Source: Actinomycetota bacterium (lineage in GTDB: Bacteria > Actinomycetota > Actinomycetes > S36-B12 > UBA10799). From it: a stretch of DNA of 39,220 nucleotides. The DNA lies in the NCBI GenBank assembly GCA_963169225.1, contig CAUJDH010000101.1:1-39220 (forward strand), written 5' to 3'. The notes under the pieces were generated by a model that was not told the DNA's origin, did not search any database, and saw only the letters and a list, made by a program, of their open reading frames with translations. Shown here piece by piece: positions 9,591 to 18,662 of this stretch. Position 1 is the first letter of the stretch. Each line of letters begins with the position of its first letter. The translations under genes were made by a program, and so were the position numbers.

Positions 9591-9789
9591 GCGTTTGCCT
9601 TCGGCTGTGTCAGCGGCGAGTGCGGTTGTGGGACCGCTTTTGCGAGAGAGGTGCCAAGTGGATAGCGCCAGGTCGTCATCGACGACGGCATCTTCTTGCG
9701 GTGCAGTCTCGTCGGCTCCAGGTGAATCTGTTGATTGTTGTCCCACGTCGTACAGCGTGCCGCATTGAGGGGTCGCATAGCATGTCGCA
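9591..9789. promoter_or_regulatory. Divergent promoter region, glucosidase / unknown protein
   Basis: These ~199 bases separate two divergent genes and must hold promoters for both if the glucosidase starts at 9590. I do not see a clean -35/-10 pair. The minus-strand frame stays open through the region, so part of it could instead be glucosidase N-terminus (GTG at 9746). Confidence 0.3.
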
Positions 9790-10962
9790 ATGAGCCGAAA
9801 GACGTCACAACTTACTAAATTTGCGGAATTCGATATCGCAGATCTGGATTCCGCGACAAAGAGCATTACGCAGAACCCCGGGAACTTAGGTGGCAAATGG
9901 ATCGCGCTTCGAGTCGATGGTTCAGTCGCGGGCATCGATTCTGCTGAGTTTGAGGCATTCGACGAGGCTTTAGCTGAACATGGTGCGGACAATGTCGATG
10001 TTGTTTTGATCGTCGATAGCAAAGAGTCGTCCGAGGTATTGGCTGCGTGGGAAGCTGCTAAAACGGATGCTCCAGCGAGTGTGTTAGCCAAATTACCTGA
10101 CGTCGACGGTAAGGCTTGTCGGTATGTGGCGCTGACGGGTAAGCAGGTGGCAGACAGTCTGCCGACGAAAGATTCGGATGAAGATCAACTTAGTGACAAG
10201 GACCGCAAAGCTTTGCGAACCGGCATTACTAATTTTGTTCGTGAGAATGCCGAGGATGTGCGCGGGGCACGCGCCGAGATTCAAGCAGCCGTCACTGAAC
10301 AGTCTGCAGCTAAGGCATTTTCTGGATCTCTAGCCTTAGACTCGGCCACGGATCGGCTGCAGGTCACCTGCGAGTCAAGCCTTGAAGATGTGGTAGCCGA
10401 AATAGATTTATCGTCGGATCCAACAGGTACTCCAGACAATCCAGTCGTTGTAGAAAAACTTCAGACGGAGCGAGACAGTGCGCTAAGTGAATTTGCCGCA
10501 GCTAGCTCCAAAGGTGGGTTCGGCAAACTCCTAGCCAAGTCGAAGATCAAGAACGCCGGGGATCAGCTTCTTGCAGCGACGGATTCGTTGGTTGGGGCTC
10601 GGGCGTCTGAACTGATCGAAGCCCTCATCATCAAAGCTGAGCCGCTCCTGGTCCGGGCACGCACTGATGCGCAAGTCCGAGAGTTCGACCGGGCTATTGC
10701 TGATTTGGCTAAGGCGACTGATGCTGCCGCAACAAACTTGACACAGGCTCTTGGAATAGATTCGGGTGCTATCGAACGTCCGTGGACTTCGGGCACGCCT
10801 CAGCCGCGTCACTATGTCGTTGCTGAAGCCCAAGTCCTTGATCAACTAGACCTATCAATCGACGCCACCAAGGTTCCGACCCAAGACTTCGAAGGTGTCT
10901 ACGTGCTCCAAGCCCAACACGCTTTGAGCGCCGCAGCGCTGACTGCCAACCTAACGACGTAG
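9790..10962 (+). CDS. Acidic cytoplasmic protein of unknown function
   Basis: I do not recognise this 390-residue protein. It is acidic and has no signal peptide or membrane segment. Residues ~1-125 alternate strand- and helix-like stretches (KWIALRVDGSVAGI, VDVVLIVDSKESSEVLAAW), suggesting a small alpha/beta domain. Residues ~135-330 are mostly helical, Ala/Glu/Lys/Asp-rich and possibly coiled-coil (for example ARASELIEALIIKAEPLLVR). The C-terminus returns to strand-like sequence (DFEGVYVLQAQHAL). The single Cys is in GKACRYVAL. The gene is divergent from the glucosidase and convergent with glgA (6 bases apart), so it sits between glycogen-related genes. That is its only functional hint. Base composition and codon usage look like those of its neighbours. 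Confidence 0.72.
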   Translation: MSRKTSQLTKFAEFDIADLDSATKSITQNPGNLGGKWIALRVDGSVAGIDSAEFEAFDEALAEHGADNVDVVLIVDSKESSEVLAAWEAAKTDAPASVLAKLPDVDGKACRYVALTGKQVADSLPTKDSDEDQLSDKDRKALRTGITNFVRENAEDVRGARAEIQAAVTEQSAAKAFSGSLALDSATDRLQVTCESSLEDVVAEIDLSSDPTGTPDNPVVVEKLQTERDSALSEFAAASSKGGFGKLLAKSKIKNAGDQLLAATDSLVGARASELIEALIIKAEPLLVRARTDAQVREFDRAIADLAKATDAAATNLTQALGIDSGAIERPWTSGTPQPRHYVVAEAQVLDQLDLSIDATKVPTQDFEGVYVLQAQHALSAAALTANLTT

Positions 10963-10968
10963 GTCTAG

Positions 10969-12129
10969 TTACTTCAAGACTGATTTGTAGACCTGGACAG
11001 TTTCAGCAGCGATCGTTGGCCAACCGAATCGGTTGACTGCTCGTACTCGGCCCATTTTGCCCATCCCGGCGGCAGTCGCCGGATCACTAGCCACCTTGTT
11101 CACAGCCTCGGCGAACTCACGTTCAAACTTTTCGGGTTCGGCTTCGTCGTAGTCCACGAGGATTCCGGTTTCGCCATCGACAACCACCTCCGGAATTCCA
11201 CCAACAGCACTTGCGACAACCGGTGCTTCGCACGCCATAGCCTCGAGGTTCACGATCCCCAGCGGTTCGTAGATCGAAGGGCAGGCGAACAGTAGGCAGT
11301 GTGAGAGGAACTGGATAACTTCCTCGCGGGTCACCATGGTGTCGATCCAGTGCACGTTCTCACGGGTCTTACGCAACTCGTCAACGAGCTCCTGAACCTC
11401 GACACCGATCTCTGGGGTGTCTGGGGAGGCTGCGCACAATACGATCGGAATCTCCGGATCGAACTGCTGTGCCGCTCGCAGCAGGTGCGCAATTCCCTTC
11501 TGACGAGCAATGCGTCCGACAAACAACACGAAGGGCTTGTCCGGATCAACACCATGACGCTCGAGTGCATCTGTCTTGGAATCTGGGCTGTACAGATCAG
11601 TGTCGATTCCGTTGTAGACCACATGTAGCTTGGCTGGGTCAATAAAGGGGTAGGCGTCGAGTACGTCATCTCGCATGCCTTTACTCACGGCGATGATCGC
11701 GTCTGCCGCATCGTAGGCGGAGCGTTCCACCCAGGAGGAGATTCGGTAGCCGCCACCGAGCTGCTCTTCCTTCCACGGGCGACGTGGTTCGAGCGAGTGG
11801 GCAGTGATCACGTGTGGAATGCCATTGAGCAGTCCGCCTAGGTGACCGGCCATATTGGCGTACCACGTGTGCGAATGAACCACATCGGAGCCAGCTACTT
11901 GTGCAGCCATCTCGAGGTCGACCCCAAGGGTCTGGAGCGCAGCGTTCGCCTTGCTTAGCCCAGCTGGAGTTTCGAACACTTCGACGCCGTTGCCTGCCGT
12001 GTTAGGTGCGAAGCATTTGACATCGGTCTCGATCAGCTTGCGCAGTTCAGGTACGAGGTATTCGACATGGACTCCAGCACCGCCATAAATATTGGGGGGC
12101 CATTCTTTGGTGAGGATCGTTGCCTTCAT
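10969..12129 (-). CDS. glgA: Glycogen synthase, actinobacterial GT4 type
   Basis: This cytoplasmic glycosyltransferase (about 386 residues) extends alpha-1,4-glucan from ADP-glucose. In actinobacteria this subtype (GlgA/GlgM-like) may also make maltose-1-phosphate. It opens with [25 protein letters not shown], the donor/acceptor-binding loop. Other blocks are [17 protein letters not shown] and [17 protein letters not shown], and the C-terminal E-x7-E nucleotide-sugar motif lies in [19 protein letters not shown]. The frame is open upstream to 12435, but that part is antisense to glgC and lacks family sequence, so the ATG at 12129 is used. It is divergent from glgC across 111 bases, the classical actinobacterial arrangement. 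Confidence 0.93.
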   Translation of the reverse strand: MKATILTKEWPPNIYGGAGVHVEYLVPELRKLIETDVKCFAPNTAGNGVEVFETPAGLSKANAALQTLGVDLEMAAQVAGSDVVHSHTWYANMAGHLGGLLNGIPHVITAHSLEPRRPWKEEQLGGGYRISSWVERSAYDAADAIIAVSKGMRDDVLDAYPFIDPAKLHVVYNGIDTDLYSPDSKTDALERHGVDPDKPFVLFVGRIARQKGIAHLLRAAQQFDPEIPIVLCAASPDTPEIGVEVQELVDELRKTRENVHWIDTMVTREEVIQFLSHCLLFACPSIYEPLGIVNLEAMACEAPVVASAVGGIPEVVVDGETGILVDYDEAEPEKFEREFAEAVNKVASDPATAAGMGKMGRVRAVNRFGWPTIAAETVQVYKSVLK

Positions 12130-12240
12130 TCCACTGAGACTAAGGTCTTTCCTTCGCCAATGCCATGCGGCGGGTTTCCGGATAGTCCGGGTGGCGCAGC
12201 GAGCGTGCAAAGGGCGGCGGTCAGGCGATACCTTGACGGT
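12130..12240. promoter_or_regulatory. glgA-glgC divergent promoter region
   Basis: This 111-base gap should hold promoters for both glycogen genes. A short interrupted repeat, ATACC-TTGAC-GGTAT, lies directly before and overlaps the glgC start (about 12229-12243). No strong -10/-35 pair or known operator was recognised. Confidence 0.35.
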
Positions 12241-13458
12241 ATGCGACAAGATCCTCATGTTCTCGCCCTCGTACTCGCCGGTGGTGCTGGCAACCGTCTC
12301 CAGCCGCTCACCGCTGATCGTGCCAAACCGGCCGTGCCCTTTGGTGGCTCTTACCGCTTGATCGACTTCGTTTTGTCGAACTTGATCAATGCGGGATATC
12401 ACCGGGTGTGTGTGCTGACCCAGTACAAATCGCACTCACTGGACCAATACGTCACTACTAACTGGCAGATGTCCTCGATGGTGGGCGACTACGTCACGCC
12501 GGTGCCAGCGCAGCAACGTCTCGGCCCTCGTTGGTTCACCGGTAGCGCCGATGCCCTGTTCCAGAGTTTGAACCTGGTCTATGACGAGACACCAGACATT
12601 GTGGTCGTATTCGGTGCCGACAACATCTATCGGATGGATCCCAGGCAAATGGTCGACCAGCACATTAAGTCTGGTGCTGGTGTCACGGTGGCTGGTATTC
12701 GCGTACCTAAGTCAGATGCCACCGAGTTCGGCATCATCGAGACTGAGGATGACGGGATCACGATCAAGCAGTTCCTCGAGAAGCCAGCCGATCCACCCAC
12801 GATCGTCGGTTCGCCAGATGAGTCATTCGCGTCGATGGGTAACTATGTGTTTAGCACTGACGCTTTGTTGGAAGCTCTCAAAGCTGACGCCGAGGATGAG
12901 GACTCCAAGCACGATATGGGTGGCAACATCATCCCCATGCTGACCGAACAAGGTCGTGCTGCAGTCTACGACTTCTCACAAAACGTGGTTCCGGGTGAGA
13001 CTGAACGTGATCACGCCTATTGGCGCGATGTGGGCACCCTCGATGCCTTCCATGAGGCGCATATGGATCTCGTGGCCGTTCATCCGGTATTCAATCTGTA
13101 TAACCGCCAATGGCCAATCCTTGGCCCGCGTACCTCGTTGCCGCCGGCCAAGATTGTCGAGGGCGGCGAGATTGACAGCTCTATGGTTGGCCCGGGTTCG
13201 ATCATCGCAGGCGCCAAGGTCGAAGGTTCTGTCATCTTCAACGATGTCCATATCGGCGAAGGCAGTGTGGGTGAGCGTTCGGTGATTATGCCGGGAACTC
13301 GGATCGGAAAGAACGTAACGATCAAGAACGCGATCTTGGACAAATACTGCACGGTTGCTGATGGCGCTGAGATCGGTGTCGACCTAGACAAAGACCGGGA
13401 CCGCTTCACAGTGTCCGATGGCGGCATTGTGGCCCTTACGAAGGGCCAACAAGTCTAG
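12241..13458 (+). CDS. glgC: Glucose-1-phosphate adenylyltransferase
   Basis: The enzyme forms ADP-glucose from ATP and glucose-1-phosphate, the committed step of glycogen synthesis. The 405-residue length is typical. The N-terminal nucleotidyltransferase domain shows [27 protein letters not shown] and [24 protein letters not shown] lies in the sugar-phosphate region. The C-terminus is a left-handed beta-helix with hexapeptide-like repeats ([20 protein letters not shown], then [19 protein letters not shown]). The ATG at 12241 is chosen because the conserved N-terminus begins there; the open frame upstream to 12067 runs antisense to glgA. The gene ends two bases from the convergent pit stop, with no terminator between them. 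Confidence 0.95.
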   Translation: MRQDPHVLALVLAGGAGNRLQPLTADRAKPAVPFGGSYRLIDFVLSNLINAGYHRVCVLTQYKSHSLDQYVTTNWQMSSMVGDYVTPVPAQQRLGPRWFTGSADALFQSLNLVYDETPDIVVVFGADNIYRMDPRQMVDQHIKSGAGVTVAGIRVPKSDATEFGIIETEDDGITIKQFLEKPADPPTIVGSPDESFASMGNYVFSTDALLEALKADAEDEDSKHDMGGNIIPMLTEQGRAAVYDFSQNVVPGETERDHAYWRDVGTLDAFHEAHMDLVAVHPVFNLYNRQWPILGPRTSLPPAKIVEGGEIDSSMVGPGSIIAGAKVEGSVIFNDVHIGEGSVGERSVIMPGTRIGKNVTIKNAILDKYCTVADGAEIGVDLDKDRDRFTVSDGGIVALTKGQQV

Positions 13459-13460
13459 GC

Positions 13461-14465
13461 CTAAATATGGGCAAAAAGGTTGACGATCCAATAGCAGAAG
13501 GCTGCCAGTAGAGCTGCCATCGGCAGGGTGAGTACCCATGCCCATAGGATCCGAACGCCAACGTTCCATCGGACGGCTTTGAAACGCTTCTCGACTCCGG
13601 CACCCAGAATAGAACCCGTGATGACCTGAGTCGTCGAAATCGGTGCGTGGAACACAAAAGCGGTTGTGTAGAGGATCGCCGAGGCAACTGTCTCAGCCGC
13701 GAACCCGCGTGCGGGAGTCAAGTGGATGACCCGGCGACCAAGCGTTGTCATAATCTTTTTGCCACCAATTGCGGTTCCTAAACTGATGGCTGCAGCTGCA
13801 GCGAATACGACCCATCCGGGGATCCCAGCGTCCGCTCCGAGGTATCCCATCGAAACCAGGGCGAGAACGATGATACCCATGGTCTTTTGGGCATCCTGGA
13901 GTCCGTGACCGAGTGCCATAGCGGCCGCCGAAACGGTCTGTGCGTGACGGAAACCCTCGTTGACCTTGGTCACGTTTCGATTTTGGAAGATCTGCACGAT
14001 CAGACGCATGAATAGGAAAGCCAGAATCAAGCCAACTACGGGCGAGGTCACCATGGGGATCACGACTTTGTCCCAAACCGTTGACCACTCGATAAGGGAA
14101 CCGGCAACGATTGAGGCACCTACGATGCCACCGATCAAGGCGTGGGAGGACGAAGAGGGCAGACCGAAGTACCAGGTCGTGAGGTTCCAAGCGATGGCGC
14201 CAAATAGTGCTGCTCCCACAAGTAATAGGCCCGCATAGCCCGGCGGTGGGTTGGTAATGCTTTGGATTGTTTTGGCGACTTCTTGTCCGAGGAAGGCGCC
14301 AACGAAGTTACACACGGCCGCCATGATCAGTGCTGTCCGAGGCTTCAAGGCGCGCGTGCCGACGGAAGTCGCAATAGCGTTAGCTGCGTCGTGGAATCCG
14401 TTAGTGAAATCGAATACGAGGGCGATAACGATAATGAGAATCGTTAGCGTTAATGCCCAGTCCAT
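13461..14465 (-). CDS. pit: Low-affinity inorganic phosphate transporter, Pit family
   Basis: This 334-residue inner-membrane permease of the PiT (PHO4) family imports metal-phosphate complexes driven by the proton gradient. The signature DFTNGFHDAANAIATSVGTRAL lies at residues ~19-40. The C-terminal repeat shows FHAPISTTQVITGSILGAG; the two inverted halves of the fold are visible. About ten hydrophobic segments span the length. An AAAAGGA Shine-Dalgarno sequence precedes the ATG. It lies 114 bases downstream of the DUF47 gene on the same strand, the usual accessory pairing for Pit transporters. Its location next to a divergent pst operon gives the cell low- and high-affinity uptake at one locus. 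Confidence 0.95.
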   Translation of the reverse strand: MDWALTLTILIIVIALVFDFTNGFHDAANAIATSVGTRALKPRTALIMAAVCNFVGAFLGQEVAKTIQSITNPPPGYAGLLLVGAALFGAIAWNLTTWYFGLPSSSSHALIGGIVGASIVAGSLIEWSTVWDKVVIPMVTSPVVGLILAFLFMRLIVQIFQNRNVTKVNEGFRHAQTVSAAAMALGHGLQDAQKTMGIIVLALVSMGYLGADAGIPGWVVFAAAAAISLGTAIGGKKIMTTLGRRVIHLTPARGFAAETVASAILYTTAFVFHAPISTTQVITGSILGAGVEKRFKAVRWNVGVRILWAWVLTLPMAALLAAFCYWIVNLFAHI

Positions 14466-14491
14466 ATCGAGTCCTTTTGAGCCAAGAAGTG

Positions 14492-14509
14492 TGCACGACT
14501 ATTCGTGCA
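14492..14509 (-). repeat. Hairpin in the DUF47-pit intergenic RNA
   Basis: TGCACGA-CTAT-TCGTGCA is a perfect 7-bp inverted repeat with a 4-base loop. A G-U and a U-A pair can extend it in RNA. It lies between the DUF47 stop and the pit start and has no U-tract, so it may mark a processing or stability element rather than a terminator. Confidence 0.5.
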
Positions 14510-14579
14510 TATGGTGGTGTTCAGGTACTCGATAATTGAACCATGCCCGCAGCGTTAAGCAGGCGTTCACGTCGCATAC

Positions 14580-15191
14580 TTATTCTTTAATCCCAGTGCG
14601 TGCTAGTGACCGTGCGAACACGTCTAAGTTGTCAGCGGCCTTCTCCATTGCATCGGCCACATTCTTGAGGCGCAAGGCCTCGAAAACTTCGAAGTCGCCG
14701 CTGTACAACTTAGCGATAGTTTCGTTGTAGCGAACATCCATCGCATTCTCGAGATCGCTGATCTCTTGCCAGGTTGCACGGAGCTTCTTAGGCTTCTTGA
14801 TTAGTTCGATAGCGGTCACTGACTTTTCGGCCATGAGCAGCAAATCGTAGGCGCCTTCTTCAAACGAGGTAGGCAGAGACCCGAGCTCAAACCGAACGAT
14901 GAGGTCGAGAGCATGATCCAAGGTGTCAATAAAGTCGTCGGCTGACTCGGCCATCGCGAACAGATCTTCGCGGTCGAACGGGGTGATGAACGAGTCACCC
15001 ACCTTGTCGAGGAATTTGAGGTGTTGCTCGTCAGCCTTCTGCTCCATGCGGTGCAGTTCCTCTAGCATGTCCGGGCGCTTCTTCTTGCCCGACTCCACAG
15101 CGTCTAAGAACAGTTGTGCGGCAACCGGTAGCTGCTCGACCAATTTGGCCAGCAGGAAGTCAATAGCATCGGGCTTTGACTTAATCTTCAT
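14580..15191 (-). CDS. DUF47 / PhoU-like phosphate transport accessory protein
   Basis: The protein has 203 residues and is all-helical and charged (FLDAVESGKKKRPDMLEELHRMEQKADE, FITPFDREDLFAMAESADDFIDTLDHALD). The E-x-x-A-D and F-x-T-P-x-D-R-E-D motifs are typical of the DUF47 (PhoU_div) family, which adopts a PhoU-like helical bundle. It is cytoplasmic and is normally encoded beside Pit transporters, where it is needed for or modulates their activity. GGGGAGAG provides a good Shine-Dalgarno sequence. It follows the Dabb gene by 45 bases and precedes pit, giving a Dabb-DUF47-pit unit. Confidence 0.92.
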   Translation of the reverse strand: MKIKSKPDAIDFLLAKLVEQLPVAAQLFLDAVESGKKKRPDMLEELHRMEQKADEQHLKFLDKVGDSFITPFDREDLFAMAESADDFIDTLDHALDLIVRFELGSLPTSFEEGAYDLLLMAEKSVTAIELIKKPKKLRATWQEISDLENAMDVRYNETIAKLYSGDFEVFEALRLKNVADAMEKAADNLDVFARSLARTGIKE

Positions 15192-15236
15192 TACTCTCCC
15201 CAGGTTTGCCGTAGTAGTTCAGCCGTGAATTAGGAA

Positions 15237-15530
15237 TTAGATCGAGTTCAGACTGTTCGTATCGACTACTGCTCGCGACGCAAGCTTAGGTCTCAACCAA
15301 CTTAAGAACTCTTGATGAACGGTATGCGATTGGTAGGCCTTCAGGCTACTCGAATCATCATGTGTTGTGATCAGCACAATATCGGATGCACCGTCTGTCG
15401 CTTCGGTATCGACCCCCACTTGCAGGGTCGCGATTTCGGGGATCGATTGGGGTAATGCTGATAAGCGCGCGACGGCCTCATCTCGGTCAGCCGGATCGTT
15501 CAACGCAAGCAGTACAACGTGGGTAATCAC
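15237..15530 (-). CDS. Dabb family (stress-responsive alpha/beta barrel) protein
   Basis: This is a 97-residue ferredoxin-like alpha/beta protein. The opening MITHVVLLAL is the characteristic Dabb first strand, followed by a helix (RDEAVARLSALP), VGVDTEATDGASDIVLITTHD, and AYQSHTVHQEFLSWLRP with the conserved Y-x-x-H-x-x-H-x-x-F pattern. These small dimers are mostly uncharacterised; some are linked to stress or serve as polyketide cyclase-like folds. It is the first gene of the minus-strand unit leading to DUF47 and pit, and it is divergent from pstS. The PHO box in the gap could therefore act on both sides. A role in phosphate physiology is only inferred. Confidence 0.85.
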   Translation of the reverse strand: MITHVVLLALNDPADRDEAVARLSALPQSIPEIATLQVGVDTEATDGASDIVLITTHDDSSSLKAYQSHTVHQEFLSWLRPKLASRAVVDTNSLNSI

Positions 15531-15566
15531 CCGTCAAGCCTAGGCCATTCCAAGCGTGTGTTCCAC

Positions 15567-15588
15567 GTTCATTCCCCGTTCACCTTTG
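15567..15588 (+). promoter_or_regulatory. PHO box (PhoP operator) upstream of pstS
   Basis: Two adjacent 11-nt units, GTTCATTCCCC and GTTCACCTTTG, form a direct repeat of the type bound by PhoP in Streptomyces and relatives. A weaker related stretch (GTGTGTTCCAC) lies one unit upstream. The box ends about 22 bases before TTATCTAACT (15611-15620), a plausible -10 region, so it sits where an activator would cover the -35 position. No phoR/phoP genes are in this window. Confidence 0.75.
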
Positions 15589-15669
15589 CGCCGCTCTGTG
15601 GTCACCCCGGTTATCTAACTTGAGGATTGCGTACGAAGAAGTGCGCATCCGAATTCAAATGGAGGATTA

Positions 15670-16755
15670 GTGAAGACCACTAAAACTGTAATGTTGACAG
15701 CGGCTGCCGCTGCCAGCGTTTTCGCCTTGGCTGCATGTGGCAGCTCAGGTTCAAATACTTCGTCCGGTAATAGCAACATCGACTGTGCAAGCGGCTCGAT
15801 CAAGGCTTCTGGCTCGTCCGCTCAGAAGAACGCGATCACTGACTGGATCAACGCATACCAAGAGGCTTGCGAGGGTGCCACGATCGACTACCAAGCCAAC
15901 GGCTCAGGTGCTGGAATCCAGGACTTCATTAACGCTCAGACAGCATTTGCCGGAACTGATGCTGCTGCCAAGGATAAGGACCTCGATGCAGCAACTAAGC
16001 GTTGTGCTTCGGGTCCTGCGATCAACATTCCGATGGTCGGTGGTGCAGTTGTTGCCGCTTACAACGTTGAGGGTGTCGACAAGCTGGTTCTGACGCCAAA
16101 GACCTTGGCTGGAATCTTCTCGAACAAGATCACCAAGTGGAACGATCCCGCGATCGCCGCAGACAACCAGGGCACCAAGCTTCCTGATGCGAACATCGTT
16201 CAGTTCCACCGCAGCGATTCCTCGGGAACCACAGCCAACTTCACTGACTTCCTCAGCCAGGCGGCCAAAGCTGACTGGACTTACGAGCCAGGCAAGGAAT
16301 GGGCAGCACCGGGTGGACAGGGTGCCAAGGGCACTGAGGGTGTCACCAGTGCTGTGAGTAGCACTGCTAACTCAATTGGCTACGTGGAGCTCTCGTTCGC
16401 TCAGGACCAAAAGCTTAAGACTGCAACGCTTAAGACTGCCGGTGGCGAAGTTGAGCCCACCTCGGAGAACGCTTCCAAGGCAATCGCAGAGGCAACAGTT
16501 GTCGGTTCAGGGAACAACCTGGCCCTTGAGCTCAAGTACGACACGGCTGCACAGAGTGCTTACCCAATCGTCCTAGTCACTTATGAGCTGACTTGTGAGA
16601 AGGGTCTGCCTGAGAACCAACTTGGACTCACCAAGTCGTTCCTGACCTACACGTCTTCGAATGATGCTCAGAAGCAACTGACAGAGATCGGTTATGTTCC
16701 GATCCCCGACAGCCTTCTGACCAAGGTTCAAGACGCAGTCAAGGCAATCAGCTAA
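15670..16755 (+). CDS. pstS: Phosphate-binding lipoprotein of the Pst ABC transporter
   Basis: This 361-residue periplasm-side lipoprotein has a lipobox (FALAACGSS) with Cys23 as the lipidation site. PstS features include IKASGSSAQKNAITDWI, the phosphate-binding loop FHRSDSSGTTANFTDFL, and GTEGVTSAVSSTANSIGYVE. It captures phosphate for PstCA/PstB. The start is GTG at 15670 with GGAGG five bases upstream. It leads the pstSCAB operon and has a PHO box about 90 bases upstream, so it should be induced by phosphate limitation. Confidence 0.96.
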   Translation: MKTTKTVMLTAAAAASVFALAACGSSGSNTSSGNSNIDCASGSIKASGSSAQKNAITDWINAYQEACEGATIDYQANGSGAGIQDFINAQTAFAGTDAAAKDKDLDAATKRCASGPAINIPMVGGAVVAAYNVEGVDKLVLTPKTLAGIFSNKITKWNDPAIAADNQGTKLPDANIVQFHRSDSSGTTANFTDFLSQAAKADWTYEPGKEWAAPGGQGAKGTEGVTSAVSSTANSIGYVELSFAQDQKLKTATLKTAGGEVEPTSENASKAIAEATVVGSGNNLALELKYDTAAQSAYPIVLVTYELTCEKGLPENQLGLTKSFLTYTSSNDAQKQLTEIGYVPIPDSLLTKVQDAVKAIS

Positions 16756-16797
16756 CGCTGATTCACGAGAACTAAAGAGAGTAAAAAGGCCACATTC

Positions 16798-17715
16798 ATG
16801 AATGGTGACAAGGTCTTCTTCGGTCTGTCCAGGGCAGCGGGAGTATTCGTACTCCTGCTGACCCTGGGGATCGGAGTTTTCTTGGCGGTGACCGCTGTGC
16901 CCGCCCTACGCGAAAACACGGCTAACTTCTTTACGACCCAACAGTGGTTACCGGATGCCAATCCGCCCGCATTCGGAATCGCGGCGCTTGCGTTCGGCAC
17001 CGTGATGACAGCGATCATCGCCATGGTGCTCGCTGTTCCGGTCGGCACCGGCATCGCCCTCTTCGTGGCGATCTATGCCAAGCCCACGCTCGGCAAAGTG
17101 GTGGCGTTCTTAGTCGACCTATTGGCGGCAGTGCCTTCGATCATCTTCGGCCTGTGGGGGCTCGAGTTCCTTATGGGCAACATGATCGGAGTCAGCGCCT
17201 GGCTCGACACCTGGTTCGGCTGGATCCCACTGTTCGCCAACGACCAAGACGTTTATACCCGCTCGATCTTCATCGCAGGCGTGGTCCTAGCGATCATGAT
17301 CATTCCGACGATCTCGGCAGTTACGCGCGAAGTGTTCGTACAGACTCCGCAGGGTCACGTCGAAGCGGCTTTGGCACTTGGTGCAACTCGGTGGGAAATG
17401 ATCCGCATGGTTGTGTTCCCGTATTCACGCCCAGGCATGATCTCGGCCGCGATGCTCGGACTTGGTCGCGCACTAGGTGAGACGATTGCTGTCGCGTTGT
17501 TGCTGTCGGCTCTGTTCGAGATCAACTGGCACATTACTGAACCAGGTGGCAACACATTCGCAGCAAATATTGCCCTCAAGTGGAACGAGGCCGGCTCTAT
17601 CGGACTTTCAGCACTTGTTGCTTCCGGCCTGGTGCTCTTCTTGATCACCCTCGCCGTCAATATGGCTGCCAGACTGATCGTCGCTCGCAAACGTGACTTT
17701 GTGGAGGGACACTGA
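16798..17715 (+). CDS. pstC: Phosphate ABC transporter permease PstC
   Basis: This inner-membrane permease of 305 residues has about six transmembrane segments in the MetI-like fold. The cytoplasmic EAA loop is visible as EAALALGATRWEMIRMVVFPYSRPGMISA, where it contacts PstB; LGRALGETIAVALLL follows, typical of PstC. An AAAAGG Shine-Dalgarno sequence stands before the ATG, 42 bases after pstS. The stop overlaps the pstA start (TGATG). PstC pairs with PstA to form the channel. Confidence 0.96.
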   Translation: MNGDKVFFGLSRAAGVFVLLLTLGIGVFLAVTAVPALRENTANFFTTQQWLPDANPPAFGIAALAFGTVMTAIIAMVLAVPVGTGIALFVAIYAKPTLGKVVAFLVDLLAAVPSIIFGLWGLEFLMGNMIGVSAWLDTWFGWIPLFANDQDVYTRSIFIAGVVLAIMIIPTISAVTREVFVQTPQGHVEAALALGATRWEMIRMVVFPYSRPGMISAAMLGLGRALGETIAVALLLSALFEINWHITEPGGNTFAANIALKWNEAGSIGLSALVASGLVLFLITLAVNMAARLIVARKRDFVEGH

Positions 17716-18587
17716 TGAATGACTTAACAAGTGGTCTCAAGCGCCGCCGAGCGACGGACAAGGTGGCGACTGGTGTCGTTTACCTCACGGCATTGATCGC
17801 GATCATCCCCTTGGTTTCGATTCTCATCGTGGTGTTCAGTCGAGGTATCGCGGCGATCAACGCAGAGTTCTTCACTTCAACAATGCGCAATATCAGCCCA
17901 CGTCGTGAAGGCGGCGGAATCTTCCACGCCTTTATCGGCACGCTCGAACAAGTGGGCGTTGCAACCTTGATCGCTGTTCCGGTGGGGATCATGGTGGCGA
18001 TCTTCTTGGTGGAATACGGTTCCAGAGGCAAACTGGCTGCCGCTGTTTCATTCTTTGTTGATGTTATGACCGGCGTCCCCTCGATTGTTGCTGGTCTGTT
18101 TATCTATACCTGCTTTATTTTGACGTTCGGATTTGACCGTTCCGGATTCGCAGCTGCACTCTCACTGACGATTCTCATGTTGCCCGTGGTGGTGCGGACG
18201 GCAGAGGAGATGCTCAAGCTGGTTCCTATGGACTTGCGCGAAGCATCCTATGCCTTGGGTGTTCCCAAATGGGTCACGATCATCAAGATCGTGATTCCGA
18301 CAGCGCTCTCGGGCATCATCACCGGCGTCATGCTGGCTGTAGCGCGGGTGGCTGGTGAAACAGCGCCGCTGTTGCTGACCACATTTATGACTCAGAGCCT
18401 CAACTTGGATGTGTTCAGTGGGCCACAGGCAGCGATCCCGACCTTCGTCTGGGACCAGATCGCTAACGGTACAAATCCATCGATGGATCGAGCCTGGGCT
18501 GGCGCTTTGGTGCTGATTGTCCTCGTGGCAGTCATCTACATCGTCGCCAAAGTCTTGGCCGCCCGATTCGCACCCAAGAGCAAATAA
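17715..18587 (+). CDS. pstA: Phosphate ABC transporter permease PstA
   Basis: This 290-residue permease has six predicted membrane segments and the MetI-like EAA region REASYALGVPKWVTIIKIVIPTALSGIITG. It is followed by the PstA-typical ARVAGETAPLLLTTFM. The ATG overlaps the pstC stop by one base (TGATG), so translation is coupled. It forms the membrane channel with PstC. A 67-base gap before pstB contains a short overlapping reading frame (see 18609-18662). Confidence 0.96.
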   Translation: MNDLTSGLKRRRATDKVATGVVYLTALIAIIPLVSILIVVFSRGIAAINAEFFTSTMRNISPRREGGGIFHAFIGTLEQVGVATLIAVPVGIMVAIFLVEYGSRGKLAAAVSFFVDVMTGVPSIVAGLFIYTCFILTFGFDRSGFAAALSLTILMLPVVVRTAEEMLKLVPMDLREASYALGVPKWVTIIKIVIPTALSGIITGVMLAVARVAGETAPLLLTTFMTQSLNLDVFSGPQAAIPTFVWDQIANGTNPSMDRAWAGALVLIVLVAVIYIVAKVLAARFAPKSK

Positions 18588-18608
18588 AACGACTTATAAG
18601 GACAACTC

Positions 18609-18662
18609 ATGACCGAACCAACAAGCAGTACTCACGAACCCCAAGGGGGACTCAATGGCTAA
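18609..18662 (+). CDS. Possible 17-residue coupling peptide ahead of pstB
   Basis: A short frame begins at an ATG preceded by AAGGAC and ends in a TAA that overlaps the pstB start region by 8 bases. Its sequence begins [14 protein letters not shown], which resembles the hydrophilic N-terminal tails seen on some actinobacterial PstB proteins. It may be a translational-coupling leader, or the relic of an N-terminal extension separated by a frameshift. It is too short to judge by codon usage. Confidence 0.35.
   Translation: MTEPTSSTHEPQGGLNG

Noticed and set aside
9591-10091. N-terminal extension of the glucosidase frame up to 10091
   Set aside because: It is antisense to the start of the divergent 390-residue gene, low in recognisable sequence, and the conserved GH63 start aligns near the ATG at 9590.
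12067-12240. Long N-terminal extension of glgC
   Set aside because: It runs antisense through glgA; the conserved nucleotide-binding N-terminus begins at 12241.
12130-12435. Long N-terminal extension of glgA
   Set aside because: It runs antisense through the conserved start of glgC; GlgA family sequence begins at 12129.
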